DNA from: Cymodocea nodosa
Lineage: Eukaryota; Streptophyta; Magnoliopsida; Alismatales; Cymodoceaceae
Assembly (NCBI GenBank): GCA_036874045.1
Contig: CM072339.1
Coordinates: forward strand, 8,687,501-8,751,500
Direction of reading: 5' to 3'
Length of the DNA stretch: 64,000 bases
Each line of letters starts with the position of its first letter. Within the stretch, counting starts at the first letter, position 1. A program made the translations under genes and the position numbers. The notes under the pieces were generated by a model. That model was not told the DNA's origin, did no database searches, and was given only the letters and a program-made list of their open reading frames with translations. This document shows positions 19,234 through 31,195 of this stretch, piece after piece.

Positions 19234-21496
19234 ATGATTTCCAAGTTCTACAAAGGTCGTGGCAGAGGAAAAGGCAAAGGTAGAGGAGATGGAAAAGGAA
19301 AAGAAATAGACTATGATGAAGTTCCACGAGCTTGGTTTAAAAAAATACTTCAAGTAGACAAAAGGTTAGCAAAAATATATAGCGACTACTTCTTTTCTGA
19401 AGAAATACTAGATGAAGTTAGACAAGAACTTCAAAATACTGATGCCAGTATACAATATATCAAAATAAGAAGTAAATATGATAGAGAATACAGAATGAAG
19501 TGTGCTGAAATTGCATTTTTAGAACAATATGCAAAATATATGGAAAAATGTGTGGGTTCATCAACTAGAATTCCTCAAACACCCATAACCAGTACAAGAT
19601 TACATGCATTTGAGTAAGAACATGAATCTGCTATTCCTACTCCTTTGTATTCAAAAGAAAACCAAACAAATATTGCTATGGATAAAACAAAAGTTGAAGG
19701 ACTTCGAAAGGCAATAGCAATAGAAAGTACCTTAGAAGAATTGAACCAGAAAACTTTTATAGAATAATTTCAGAAGGAAACAGCAATACTTGAAGAAGAA
19801 AGACTAATAGAAGAAGAAAAGTTAGGAAAATTATGTCTAAAGAAACAAAGTCTGCTGGAAAAGAAAAATCAGATGAGCATTTATTTCCAAAGTTCAATGT
19901 ATGTCTAGACATTGTTCCTTTCAGTGCATCTGAAAAACTAATTAGTTTCGAGCATACTAAAACTGATGAAGATTATAAGACTTTATTTTCTCTTACTAGA
20001 AAACTTGAAAAGAAATTCAAGTCAAATATATGTTCAAGTTTTTCTATTAGTTCAAGCCCTGATGATGCAGCAATTGAACAATTAGAGCATCAGGCAACTA
20101 ACATAGAACAAGTTATTACAGATATAATTGAAAATGTTGAGGCAGTAACTAGTTCACAGGCTGAATTGTCTAGAGTAGCTGATATTGAAAAAGTTAAGAC
20201 TCCAGAAGAGCTTAATGTTAATCAGCCTTCTTTAGAATCTATAGAAGCGGAGTGTGAGAATTCATAGCATGAATCAATGGAGATATCTGCTGAACAAAAT
20301 GAACAATTACAGATAGATACACCGATTGTAGAATTTGTAGAAAAATTGAACTCTAACCATTCTATAGAGACTGAACAAATGAATGTTGAGCATATTGAAG
20401 ATGTTCCTTACAATGTTGAAGCTAGAGAATCAAGCTTACATATGCAACTTCAAGAAAATATTTTCATAGAGGAACAACATGACATTCATTTTGAAGAAGA
20501 GGTTCCTGAAAATGAATTAAATTCTAAATCAAGGCTTCAAGTATCACTTTCTTTATATAGAGTATTACACATTCAAGGTAATTCAATTCATTTTAGATCT
20601 GAGGAAGCATTGCAAAAATACAATAATCTGATTACATGTCAGATTTTGCATGCTTGTCCAATAAAGTTTAGAAATTTCATGGAAATAAGAGATCTATTTG
20701 AGTTTCAAGGCCTAATTCAATTCTTGCCAGTTGGAACAAAATGGAAGCAATACAAAGAGCTTATTGCAGCTTTTTATAGCAATCTGGTCAAGAATGACAA
20801 TATACTGACAACTCAAAAATAAATCAACAGGAGTTCACATTGTCTCCTGAATTAATTTTTGAAGTTTTAGGATTATAAAATGAAGGTATTGTTGTCACAA
20901 ATATATTTGACATGATTAGACAGCTGGAATGGGACATTCACTCGCTATCAAAGATTCCAAGTGTATATAGTGAAATGAGGTTAATGGAAAATCTGAATGT
21001 AGAGGCAAGGTTTATTGCAAATATCCTACATGCTAATTTATTTCAGAGAGTCGGACACAATATGGAAGTCAGCAAAAGCTATTTATATGCAACTTATGGT
21101 CTGCTGAATAGAATTCAAATCAATTGGTTTAATGTTTTCATTTCTCAACTACAGCATATGAGTTCAAAGTTATTTTTTGGTGATGCTGTATGTAAACTTC
21201 TTGCAAACCAATTAAATTTATCCAACTGGCCCTCTGAAACTAAAGGCATGAGAGCTTTTAGTGTAAAATATTTGCAAAGATTCCAAGCCATGTATCCACC
21301 TCAACCTCATCAACAACCAGAATGTACAAAATAGATACAATCACCTATACAGGCAAGTTATTCAATTCAAGCAGAACAGCAACCCCAGCTACCTTCTTCC
21401 CTAGATGATGTGCTTAACGAAATTAGAAATGATATTAGGCATCTAGGAGATAAAATATGTAATGCTATAAGTGATATACTTAGGAGGGATAGATAA
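19234..21496 (+). pseudogene. Copia A1 accessory ORF (post-pol 'third ORF')
   Basis: This is a long reading after pol, where SIRE-type elements carry an env-like ORF. The chosen start gives MISKFYKGRGRGKGKGRG, a basic Gly-Arg-Lys N-terminus that suggests nucleic-acid or nuclear binding. Then come an acidic, Glu-rich middle with coiled-coil character (about 19830-20540) and a C-terminal domain (FIANILHANLFQRVGH, ATYGLLNRIQINWFNVF, KLFFGD) resembling the domain listed as 'putative plant transposon protein'. No signal peptide or membrane segment is visible, so it does not look like an envelope protein. Stops at 19615 and 19765, frameshifts near 19780 and 20815, and stops at about 20265 and 21332 inactivate it. 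A less frame-damaged homologue lies at 47424-49685. Confidence 0.75.
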
Positions 21497-22015
21497 ATGT
21501 CTGTTTGCTTGTATCTGAATACAAAATGTAATGTTTGTATTTATTGTTTGATTATTTGAACAATACATTTTTCTGTAAATGATTACAATTCTTATTATTG
21601 TTTACAGAAAGCTTTACTATAAATATGTCTCTCGATTTATATACTGTATAATCATCTTTTTGATTAATGACAAAAAGGGGGAGAGATGTTATAAATTCAA
21701 AAGAAGAAGATGATTATGATTTTAATTGCATATATTATAAAGGGAGATGATATTTAAGTAGTTATTGTAATCTGACAAATGATAATGTAATCTAAAAGAT
21801 AATTATATGGTTATTAAAATTTGAAAGATACTTATGTAATTATTGACATTTGAAAGTTTTATTTCTGAGAGGTGAATTCTACACAAACAATAGAAATAAG
21901 CTTAAGTGAACTTAAGTCAACAAACTTGTTTGTTGAATTAAAAGTTAACCCAACAAAGGTGCTTTGTTGAGTTAAATATATTTCATAATTGATTTAATAT
22001 GGTTTTGTCATCATC
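21497..22015 (+). other. A1 3' untranslated region
   Basis: No gene is seen. It contains 'gacaaaaagggggagag' near 21668, a second purine tract, and the sequence that recurs at 53823-54032 and inverted at 47075-47423. It ends in the true polypurine tract. Confidence 0.7.
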
Positions 22016-22029
22016 AAAAAGGGGGAGAT
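22016..22029 (+). promoter_or_regulatory. Polypurine tract of A1
   Basis: AAAAAGGGGGAGAT abuts the LTR start TGTTGAG at 22030, the expected plus-strand primer position for a copia element. Confidence 0.88.
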
Positions 22030-23536
22030 TGTTGAGTATTTTGTTTTGATGATGTGTGTTGAATGAAAATAATCATATTTGCTCAATTACTATTGCTTAT
22101 GAAAGGAAATTAAGAACATCAATTAATATAGAAAAAGTTTACTAATATAAATACTTGTCTATATTGGATTTGAAATTATACTAAGTTAAATAATTAGTCA
22201 TTTCATTGCATTAATTTCTCATTTAACTAAACGTTAAGTTAACGTGTGTTTTTATTAAAAAGCATGATTTGTTTTACAATTTTATTTTTTGTAACATGAA
22301 CAGTGCATGTTTAGACAACTCGTTAAGTTAGAGTTTTATTCGTATAAAGGTCACGTGAGAACTCGTTAAGTTAGTGAGTAAAAGAAGAGACAACTCGTTA
22401 AGTTAGTGTTGTACACATGGTGAAATTAAAGGTTACGAATGTTATATTGTATCACATGAGTTGCACATGTTTAACTCGTTAAGTTAACATAACTGCACGC
22501 GTTAAGTTGCTATATTGAACACTAAGGCAGCACGTTAAGTTAGTGTTATAAACTTAAGTTGTTATTTTTGCATGTGGTAAAATTCTTATTATAACAACAT
22601 TTGTTTATTATTGGTTCGTTGAGTTATCCATAACACAACGGAGTTGGTTCATTGAGTTATCGTAACACCACAAAGCTGGTTCGTTGAGTTAGTGTAACAC
22701 CACGGACTTAGTTTGTTGAGTTAGTTACAGTTCTTGTCATGTGAGTTGGCACATGAGAAACTCGTTAAGTTATATATCTACTTGTATTACTCGTTTAGTT
22801 AACATTAAAGTAACTACTTGTTATTACACTTGATGACAAATTTTGGACGAGAAAGTTTATTTTGCAGGAAATTTTTCAAAGATCCAAGATTGATGATTAA
22901 AGAAAATTTGAAATGTAAACGTGGGTTAGAACATGTGTATTTCGATGAAGGAAAAAGAAAAGACGTGAAGAAGTGGAAAACTGGTAGTGATTAAATGTGG
23001 AGGATATGCATGAAATGAAGATACAGTGTAAAAGGCATAGAATTCTCATTGATCAGGAATCCCTGCACACCAAACAAAATATATTTTCAAGGATCAAAAA
23101 CACCTTTCAAGGAAAAGCTCTCAGATGGAAGAAAATTCAGTGAAGCAGAAACGGTCAGATTTATGTCACTAAAGATCTGAAGTATCAGGAGAAAGCAAAT
23201 TCGGTGAAGTAGAGAAAGACAAGATATTCGTCACTGAAGAATTGCTAAAGAAGAAAAAGAAGAAGATCTCAAACAGGGAGAAATGTTTTAAATTTCGTAA
23301 ATTAGTTTTCTCTATTTGTAGTTATGAAATTGTATAAATGAAACATGGTATCGATATATAATTGCATCTACAATTTCTAAGGAGAATTGAATTATATATT
23401 GTTATTGAAACCTTGAATAAAAATGATTTTATGAAAATAGTGTCTCAACTTGTTTTTAATTTTGAAGTTTCCATTATAATCGAAAATATTGAGAAACACA
23501 ATTCACCCCCCTCTTATGTAGCCATACGATCCTACA
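22030..23536 (+). repeat. 3' LTR of copia A1
   Basis: This is a complete LTR (1507 bp) from TGTTGAGTATTTTG to GATCCTACA, bordered by the polypurine tract on the left. It is more diverged than the solo LTRs. Its TATA box reads TGTAAAAGG (near 23027), it has only one 42 bp unit, and one AACTCGTTAAGTTAG/CACGTG pair is missing. The next five bases, CATTG, are the presumed target repeat. Confidence 0.9.
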
Positions 23537-24663
23537 CATTGGAAGTTCCCTGAAGCTCCACACTATCACCAAAATCACCAACCATTGGAGGTCTATGAGG
23601 ATACTTTTTGGATGTTAGGTCGATTTTGAGCCAAACATGGTGACTGACAATCATTGTGAGGAGTGATCACATCGTAGGAAGGGAAGCCATTTTCACCAAG
23701 CATCAACTCATATCTTAGGAGATCATAAAGCTTCTAGCCTTAGTTTCAGGTTAATGCCAGTATGCTGAAGAGGAGATCATCTTACAATTCTTGGTTCGTG
23801 ATTCTATACGAAGAGGAGGCAAGATTGTAAGTGATTAAGTTTTTAGTGGTGTAATCGCATCACATGTAGTGACGAAAGTTTTTACTATCAATAGAGATTT
23901 TTACATTTCACATTTCACTCATCTTCAGGAACATATCAAAACAAAAATACCAAAAACAATAAATTATCTGTGTTTACATTTAGTATTAAGGTATTGTATT
24001 ATTTGTTTTGTATCGTGATTAATGTTATCATTGTCAGTATTGTGAATGTTTTATGTTTGTTTGATTCAGAAAATAGAAAATAGTTTTATTGTTTACTAAA
24101 ACTGATTCGTCCCAAATACATAAAGATTTTAATGGTTACTATTTGAAATATCTGAATGTTAGTATTGCTTAATGACAAATCTAATATTAACTAACATTAA
24201 AGAGCTTAATTGATGTTATTTACATTCAATGGAACCGCCCAATGGTTGGCCAAATTCCTTTGTAAATAGTAGTATTTAACTGGAAAGGTAAGCTCATGGA
24301 GTTAATTTAAATCCACAAGGTTAGTCCGTTGAGTTAACCATAACTCCACGAATTAAGTCCGTTGTGCTAACTGTAACTCAATGGAGTGCTTAACTAAACA
24401 CATATAAACTCCAATATAAAAATCAGAATAGTACACAATTCTTACTCAATCTCTATGGGATCGACCTGTACTTGCACACAAATACAATATACATTGAGCA
24501 CTTGCAGTTAAAATATAAATTGGACTTAATATCTAATTTGTATGAAAGGTTGTTTGTTTACTTCTAAAAGAATTTATTTATCTAAGCACAAAAACAAATC
24601 AAACAAGTTTTTCTAGCTCCGACTAATAGACAGGTTCTAATTTAAACTTTCACTACCCAAACA
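23537..24663 (+). repeat. Gypsy LTR fragment (Gypsy-F-related), host of A1
   Basis: From 'gaagttccctgaagctccac' onward this matches the 3' part of a Gypsy-F-type LTR, and is closest to the inverted copy at 52315-53822. It ends CCAAACA at 24663, where copia A3 sequence begins. Its 5' part was separated by the A1 insertion and is outside the window. Diverged stem-loops occur at 24295-24390. Confidence 0.75.
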
Positions 24664-26980
24664 ACAATTACACAACAATTTCATATTTATATACCCGATC
24701 CTTCTATACCAAAGATATGCATCACTAGTTTCAACTAGTAAACATGAATTTAAATCAACTACACCAGAAGGTAAAGATAAAATACATACAGAACCTTTTC
24801 TTTTAGTAATAAACTTAAGTTCATCTGTAATTTTATCAATAATTTTGCATACATTATCTTCAAACAATACATAGTATCCATTATCAATTAGTTTTATAAC
24901 ACTCAGAAAATTAAATCCTAGGTTTTCTACATACAGTACATTCAAAATAACATAAGTTGGAGTTATTTGAACATTGCCCATACCTATGATTTTATCTTTA
25001 TTTTTGTTTCCAAATATTACACTTCCTTTCTTGGTATTTGTAAAATTTTTCAGTAGGCTTTTCTGTCCGATCATGTGACTTGATGCTCCACTATCTAAAA
25101 TCTATTTTGATGTTTCCTCCAACAAAACAAATTAAGAACTGTTTCTTGGTACCCAATGTCTTTGAGGACCAAGTTCATTAAAAGCATATTTCTTCTTTTT
25201 GTTTAAAAACAGCTTAACATTTCCATTTACATTCTTATTGGTTGTAAGTACTATTAATTTATCATTTGCTTCTTACTCACTTATAAAATTATTGCTCTTA
25301 TAAACATTCTATTTATTTTCAAATGTAGTATAACCAAGACCAAACTGATTTTTATCAGATGTTAATTTATTTTTGTCATGCTCATACATTTCAGTAAGTT
25401 CATACCAAGATTTTGTACTAGCATTTAAATTTTCAATACATACAAAATCTTTTTTTGCACATGAATTTTCAAATAAAGAATATGCAGAACTAGTAATTGA
25501 TCTAATACCAATGTTTTGAATTTCATGTTGAGGTTTCTGAATTTTCAGTTTACTATGATTGTTTGAAATTTTAGAAACATTAGTAATTGAATTTCCAGAA
25601 CAAGAAACAAGATTTTTAGAAACATTAATAGTCATGTTAGAAGTATATTTAGACAAATCACATTGATTTATATTATTACTACATGATTCTTCCCTTGAAG
25701 TACCTACTTCTACATATTTATTACCTTGTTTCATGATAAAAGGAATTTTAGTCTTAGATTTACTTAAACTGCAACTAATAAATCCTTTGTTGGCTTGAGA
25801 TTTAGGGTATTTAGGATAATCAAATCCTAAGTCAAATTTATATGACACCATAGAGGTACTAGTTAGTTTGTCTAACTTAGTTTGACTTAAATTCCATTTC
25901 TCAATGGTGGAATTCAAATCTTACTCTCTCATTTTTAATCTATCAATCTCTATCTCAAGATCATTCATATTGTTTCTCAATTTTTCATTTTAAAATTCTA
26001 TCTTTAATTTTCAGCATTTATATTCTGTATTTGTTCATGCAAGACACATTCATTAAATCTAAATTTATGCAAATCTCTAGCATAATAAGCACATAATAAT
26101 TCATCAAAGTTAAAATCTGAATGACTTTCAAGATCAAAAATTACCTCAGACTCATCTGCCATAAAGCACACATGAGCAACGTCTTCTAACTCTTGTTCAT
26201 CTTCTGAATGTGAAGATTTTGATGATTGTTCCTCAGATTCAGACTCTTCTAACATGTCATCTCAAGTGACCTTCAAAGCCTTTTTCTTTTAAAACTTTTT
26301 CTAAGTTTTCTAAGCCATCTTCTTTTGATTTGTCCTACTTTGCTTTTCATTCTTCCTTATAGGACAATCTAGAGAAGGATGTCCAAGTTTCTTGCAGTTG
26401 TAACATACATACTTTCTAGATGAAGAATTCTTGTCATTCAGTGACTTTGACGTTGAGGGTTTGTCATTTCTGTTCCTTTGCTGTTTCCTAGTTTTCTATG
26501 CTTTCTTAAATTTCCTCAAATCCTCGTTAGAATGAGTAGATATTTCAGAATCTAAATTAATTTCGAATGCTATTTCTTTTGTCATTTTTAGTTTGTTGTG
26601 ACTCAATGAATCATTTAATTGAACTTCATAAGTAGTTAATTTTCCTATAAGTTCATTTATAGTATAAACATTTAAGTCTCATGATTCCTCAATTGATGTC
26701 ACTTTTTGAGATCATTTAGAACTTAGGGATCTAAGAATTTTTCCTACCAAATCTTTCTGTTCAAAATTCTTTCCTAAGCATTTTAACGAGTTTATTATAT
26801 CTAGGAATCTAGAAAACATCTTAGAAATACTTTCGTCTTCATGCATCTTAAAGAGTTCATACTTATGAATTAACATATTAATCTTAGTCTCTTTAACTTG
26901 AGAAGTACCTTCATATGAAACTTTTAACGTATGCCACACCTTATAAGCAGATTTATATGCCAACACTTTACTAAACAATT
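24664..26980 (-). pseudogene. Copia A3 gag (3' part), coiled coil, protease, pre-integrase
   Basis: Reading right to left: the gag capsid end (KINMLIHKYELFKMHEDESIS), a zinc knuckle CYNCKKLGH near 26380-26405, the acidic linker ESESEEQSSKSSHSE, a shortened coiled-coil part (26004-26255), the Asn/Ser-rich stretch 25309-25917, the protease (DSGASSHMIGQ near 25070-25100; GSVIFGNKNKDK) and the zinc region LWYRRIGYINMKLL, where the first zinc-binding His is replaced by Tyr and the second (GHI in A2) is also Tyr. Several stops and at least one internal deletion, near 26040, make it inactive. Confidence 0.82.
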
Positions 26981-28829
26981 TGTAAGGAACGAATGGCTTC
27001 ACCAGAGGGGGGGTGAATGGAGAACAGTGTGAATTTATTTCTATTTATCACTTTACTAACTAATTTGATTAATCAGTTTGCACAAGTAATAATCAGATAA
27101 AAATATCATGCATAGCGGAAATAAAGGTAAGAAACACAAGAGAATTTTAGGTGGTTCACCAACTCAGCTAGTCCACCCCCAAGGATCACTTGGGCTTCAT
27201 TAAGTGTCTCAACACTTATACACTTGCTTTCAGGTTGAAGCAAGAACCAACCACATAGAAGTTTTCAGGTATAAACTCAAGAAAGCCAACCTCTTGAGTT
27301 TTCAGGTCGAAACTCAAACCAACAACTGAATGTAGCTTTTAGGTTGAAGCCACGAACCAAATGATCCTTCTTGGATCAGACTTTCAGCACATGGAGAGCT
27401 TTAAGAATCTTCTTGTAAATCCAACTTTCAATCGATTCTTTGTTGAACTGAATTTGAGTTTTCTTCTATATCAGTAATTGATCTGCAATGTATACTGTAT
27501 CTCTATATGTATATGAGCAAAAAGCTATCTAAATCCGTTGTTTGTATCTTGTATATATACCTGATATGTACAATGATCATATTTTCTTCCAACGGATGTA
27601 TTCTACTATACTTGATTAGGATCAAGTCCCAATACGGCAAGTGACCGTTCAGAAAATCATTTCAAGATAACTTACCGATTTTCCTGTTCTTTCGGATAGT
27701 TAGCTATGCAACTCTCCGAAGAGTAACTGTAACTCACCGAAAGATCACTTAACCTTTACTACCAGGTAGGATTCCAGAATATTTAAATGTGAGCTGTCAT
27801 CCAATCGGATACTTATAGCTGTAACTCACCGAACAGTTAAATACTTGTCGGATAGTTTGACTCTATCAACTTTCCGATTGCTTTAATTTAGCACGTGCAT
27901 AAAGGCTGACTTAAGTTTCGGATGGTTATCCCTGTAACTCACCGAAATGCTTTAGGATTTCGTATAGTTATCTTTCTAACTCTCCGACAACTTATTTGCA
28001 CTTCTTTCTGGAATTCTGCACGTGGGAAATTCAGTGACTTAAGTTTCGGATGGTTAACCTGTAACTCACCGAAACTCTTTTGAAATTTCAGATAGTTATC
28101 TTTCTAACTCTCCGAAAACCCATTTGAGATCTATCTGGAATTCTGCACATGGGAAATTCAATGACATAAGTTTCAGACAGTTAAAGTATAACTCACCGAA
28201 ACTCTTTTGAAATTTTAGATAGTTATCTTTCTAACTCTTCGATTTTCCCTTTTAAGCTTTCAACTGCCGGCTTCTCCATTTTGCACATGCGTAATAAAAT
28301 GACTTAAGTTCCGAAAAGTTATGCCTGTAACTTACCGAAAAACTCGAATAGTTATCTAACTCTCCGAAAAGAAAACTCAGATAGTTATATAACTCTCCGA
28401 CAAGTCTTTTAAGCTTCCGTTTTGTATTTCTGCACGTGATTTATTGAATGACTTAACTTTCGGATAGTTATACCTGTAACTCTCTGAAACGTCCTTTAAG
28501 CTTCTGGATAGTTAACTCCTTAACTATCCGATCATTCAATCCCCTTAACTGTCTGATTAAATAACTCTCCAAAGGCTTTATAATTTCGGATAGTTATTCT
28601 TCTAACTGTCCGATAGTATTACTACTGCTTTAAACTTACTCTTCGAACCTGTAACTGTCCGATTTTCCTGTAACTTTAAGGCAGTATTATCTGAAAACTT
28701 CTCCATTTGTTCATCTGCATGGAATTTGTTCTATCTGCCTTCTGATCTAATGCTGCACTAACTTAACTATGAAATACAATATGTTTCCTCACATAGGTTT
28801 TGCATTATCAAAATACTAGGGTCATAACA
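26981..28829 (-). repeat. Solo LTR of a third family ('C') inside A3 gag
   Basis: On the minus strand it starts TGTTATGACCCTAG (28829) and ends CCTTACA (26981), 1849 bp, with no internal region. The flanks CAATT (26976-26980) and CTATT (28830-28834) look like a decayed target repeat, since intact gag elsewhere reads CTGTT here. The end 'cacccccctctggtgaagccat' resembles the copia A LTR end, so it is probably a related SIRE-type family. Its centre (27690-28640) is packed with CGGATAGTTA/TAACTCTCCGA stem-loops. Confidence 0.85.
27690..28640. repeat. Array of CGGATAGTTA / TAACT(C)(A/T)CCGA dyads in LTR C
   Basis: More than ten half-site pairs recur here, one pair about every 60-120 bp, typically TTCGGATAGTTA followed after a few bases by TAACTC(T/A)CCGAA. 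The best is GGATAGTTAA-ctcc-TTAACTATCC at 28506-28529, with perfect 10 bp arms. Others lie near 27691-27720, 27917-27945, 28440-28475 and 28585-28610. Confidence 0.75.
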
Positions 28830-29096
28830 CTATTCATAACTCAATGCACAAAATAAGATATTTAAGCCTTTAGGATTCATAGTTTCATTTTCTTTTTCAG
28901 TAATTGTCCAAGTATTATAAGGAGTTGTTAATGAAGTATATGGTTTAGAAATCATGAACCACAACTTGTGATGTATACTTTGAAGAAAGATTGTCATCCT
29001 ATATTTCCAATATTCAAAATGTATTCCATCAAATAAAGGAAGACGATTAAGATTTTGGCCTTCATATAAAGAAAAATTACCATTTTCAGCAGCCAT
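28830..29096 (-). pseudogene. Copia A3 gag, 5' part
   Basis: The ATG at 29096-29094 opens GNFSLYEGQNLNRLPLFDG and the FEYWKYRMTIFLQSIHHKLW capsid segment, and continues to NILFCALSYE where the solo LTR splits it. It is open over its 88 codons and joins 26980 across the insertion. Confidence 0.88.
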
Positions 29097-29281
29097 CTTA
29101 ACTTAGATTTTTCAACCTATTTGATTTTAAACAGTTTAAAACTTCAAAACAACTTGAGCCTAAAATTAAGAAAGTTAAATGTATGCTCAGATATTAATTT
29201 CTATTTAAAAACTAGGAATGCAGAATAAGCTCTAATATTAATTAAGTTGGTATCGACTTTATATCAAAGATTATTAAACAT

Positions 29282-29293
29282 GCTCTAATACCA
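29282..29293 (-). promoter_or_regulatory. Primer-binding site of A3
   Basis: The minus strand reads TGGTATTAGAGC, one mismatch from the initiator tRNA-Met complement, and lies next to the LTR end at 29296. The 185 bp between it and gag are the leader. Confidence 0.82.
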
Positions 29294-29295
29294 AT

Positions 29296-29565
29296 TGTAG
29301 GATTGAATGGCTACACCAGAGGGGGGTGAATTGTGTTTTTCAACATATTTGACTATAATTAAAACTTCAAAATTAAAAACAAGTCAAGACACTATTTTAA
29401 TCAAATCATTTTATTCAAGGTTTCAATTACAATATACAATTCAATTCTCCTCAGAAATTATAGATGCAATTATATAATGATACCATGTTTCATCTAATCA
29501 ATTTCATAACTACAAATAGAGAAAACTAATTTGCGGAATTTAAAACATTTATCCCTGTTTGAGAT
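29296..29565 (-). repeat. 5' LTR fragment of A3 (R/U5 end)
   Basis: This is the inverse of the last ~270 bp of a copia A LTR, from TGTAGG to 'ccctgtttgagat', ending at a junction with element D near 29565. A partly duplicated 'gtaaatagat(t/c)t' stretch at 29575-29660 suggests an untidy end-joining event. Confidence 0.75.
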
Positions 29566-29609
29566 TGTATATTGTAAATAGATCTACTAATTGTATTTTC
29601 ATCTATTTT

Positions 29610-30284
29610 TCCTTCAAAGTATTTTCATCTAAGGGTTTTGTAAATAGATTTGCTAATTGTTCTGTGGTAGGAACAAAATTTAATACTATTTTTCCTTTTA
29701 TAACATTATCCCTTAGAAAATGATGTCAAACTTCTATATGTTTTGCTCGAGAATGTAACACAGGATTTTTAGATAAGCTTATTGCAAAACTACTATCACA
29801 AAAAATCTTAGTTGGTTCATAGTCTAAATTAAAATCTTTTAAGGTTTGTCTAATTGATAGGATTTGAGCACAGTAAAGTGTAGCAGCTATATATTCGACT
29901 TCAGTTGTAGATAATGCTACACAATTTTGCTTTTTGCTGAACCATGACACTAAAGAATTACTTAACAATTGACAAGTGCCACTGGTGCTTTTTCTTTCAG
30001 ACTAACATCCTGCGAAATCAGCATCACTATAACCTACTAAGTTTAAAGAACTGTGTTTAAAGTAAAACAGTCTGAAATTGATAGTTCCTAATAGATATTT
30101 AAAAATTCGTTTAACACCAAGTAGGTGTGATTCCTTAGGATTAGATTGATATCTAGCACAAGTACACACACTAAACATAATATCTGGTCGGCTAGCTGTT
30201 AAATAGAGTAATGAACCAATCATACTTCTATATTGTTTTACATCTACAGTTTTTCCAAAGTCATCTTTATCCAACTTGGTTCTG
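29610..30284 (-). pseudogene. Copia D end of reverse transcriptase and RNase H
   Basis: The reading begins at KLDKDDFGK, has YRSMIGSLLYLTASRPDIMF, the RNase H start GYSDADFAG, SKKQNCVALSTTEVEY, CDSSFAISLSKNP and the KHIEV tail. Stops at 30002 and 29726 break it. The catalytic polymerase part with YVDD is missing because of the deletion at about 30285. Confidence 0.82.
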
Positions 30285-31195
30285 GACAATTTCCTGAAGT
30301 GATCTATTTTTACGTTCTACTATCCCATTTTGTGAAGGAACTCTTGGAAATGAGTACCTATGATCTATGCCTAATTCTTCACAAAAGGTGTCCATTTGAT
30401 CATTATCAAATTCTATACCATGATCACTCCTAAGTTTTTGAATTTTAACATTTTACTCATTTTGAACTTTATTACAGAATATCTTAAATATTTCAAAAAC
30501 TTCAGTTTTATTAGCTTGAAAATAGACCCAAGTGAATCTAGAATAGTCATCAACTAGTACAAAAGTATAATGTTTACCTCCTAGACTGGTTGTTCTAGTA
30601 GGTCCAAATAAATCAATATTCACTAGTTCTAATACTCTTTTGCTTGTTATTTCATTTAACCTTTTAAAGGATGTTTTATGTAATTTACCTAGTTGACATG
30701 CATCACACATAAACTCTTTTGAGTACTTAATACTAGGTAAACCTCTAACTAGATTCTTTTTAGACAGCTTTTGTAATAATTTTAAGTATGAGTGTCCTAG
30801 CCTTCTATGCCATAAAATGACTTCATCCAATTTTGCAATTAAACAAGCATTGTCTTTAATAATATCATAAGGCAAATTTAGAATACAAACAGATCCTTTC
30901 TTGTATGTAGTGAATAAAATTTCGTTTGTAGACATATCCATAATTTTACAGGAATCTTTTCAAAAATTACTCTGTAAATCTTCATTAAAATAGGAACACT
31001 CAATAAATTAAAACCTAAGTTTTCCACTAATAAGACATCATTTATAAAGCATTTCTCAGTTACCTGAACCTTGCCAAACCCAAAGATATTTGTTTTGCTT
31101 CTATTTCCAAAGGTAACTTGTCCATTCTTGGTCTTTGTTATTTCTGTAAGTAATTGTATATCTCTAGTCATGTGACTGGATGCTCCACTGTCCAT
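30285..31195 (-). pseudogene. Copia D protease and integrase
   Basis: The protease begins MDSGASSHMTRD (31195), followed by VTFGNRSKTN and NLGFNLLSV. After a frameshift near 30940 come the integrase zinc region (LWHRRLGHSYLKLLQ, CDACQLGK), the core with NIDLFGPTR, RSDHG and VERKNRSLQE. The frame then fuses directly to late RT sequence (about 30285), so the integrase C-terminal part and most of RT are gone. Confidence 0.82.

Larger units (their letters stand above)
4272..23536 (+). mobile_element. Copia element A1 (SIRE-like), interrupted, 5' part outside the window
   Basis: Read after removing later insertions, this is one forward copia element: integrase and reverse transcriptase (4272-6815), RNase H (15737-16034), spacer (16035-16564 and 18164-19233), accessory ORF (19234-21496), polypurine tract (22016-22029) and 3' LTR (22030-23536). 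Gypsy-F copy 1 inserted into it at 4272, so its LTR, gag and protease should lie further left. Reverse element A2 and a solo LTR inserted into it with perfect 5 bp target duplications. A1 itself sits in a gypsy LTR (from 23537). Confidence 0.85.
24664..29565 (-). mobile_element. Copia element A3 (reverse), gag to integrase start
   Basis: In sense order: a 5' LTR fragment (29565-29296), primer-binding site, leader, gag (29096-28830, then 26980 on after the solo LTR 'C'), coiled-coil region, protease and the start of integrase (to 24664). A gypsy LTR inserted there, so the rest of pol should lie left of the window's nested block. Its 5' LTR is cut at about 29565 and joined to element D, which shows a deletion. 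Confidence 0.82.

Noticed and set aside
19234..21496. Retroviral-type envelope gene
   Set aside because: The position after pol suggests it, but there is no signal peptide, no transmembrane helix and no cleavage motif; the basic N-terminus and coiled-coil middle argue against an envelope protein.
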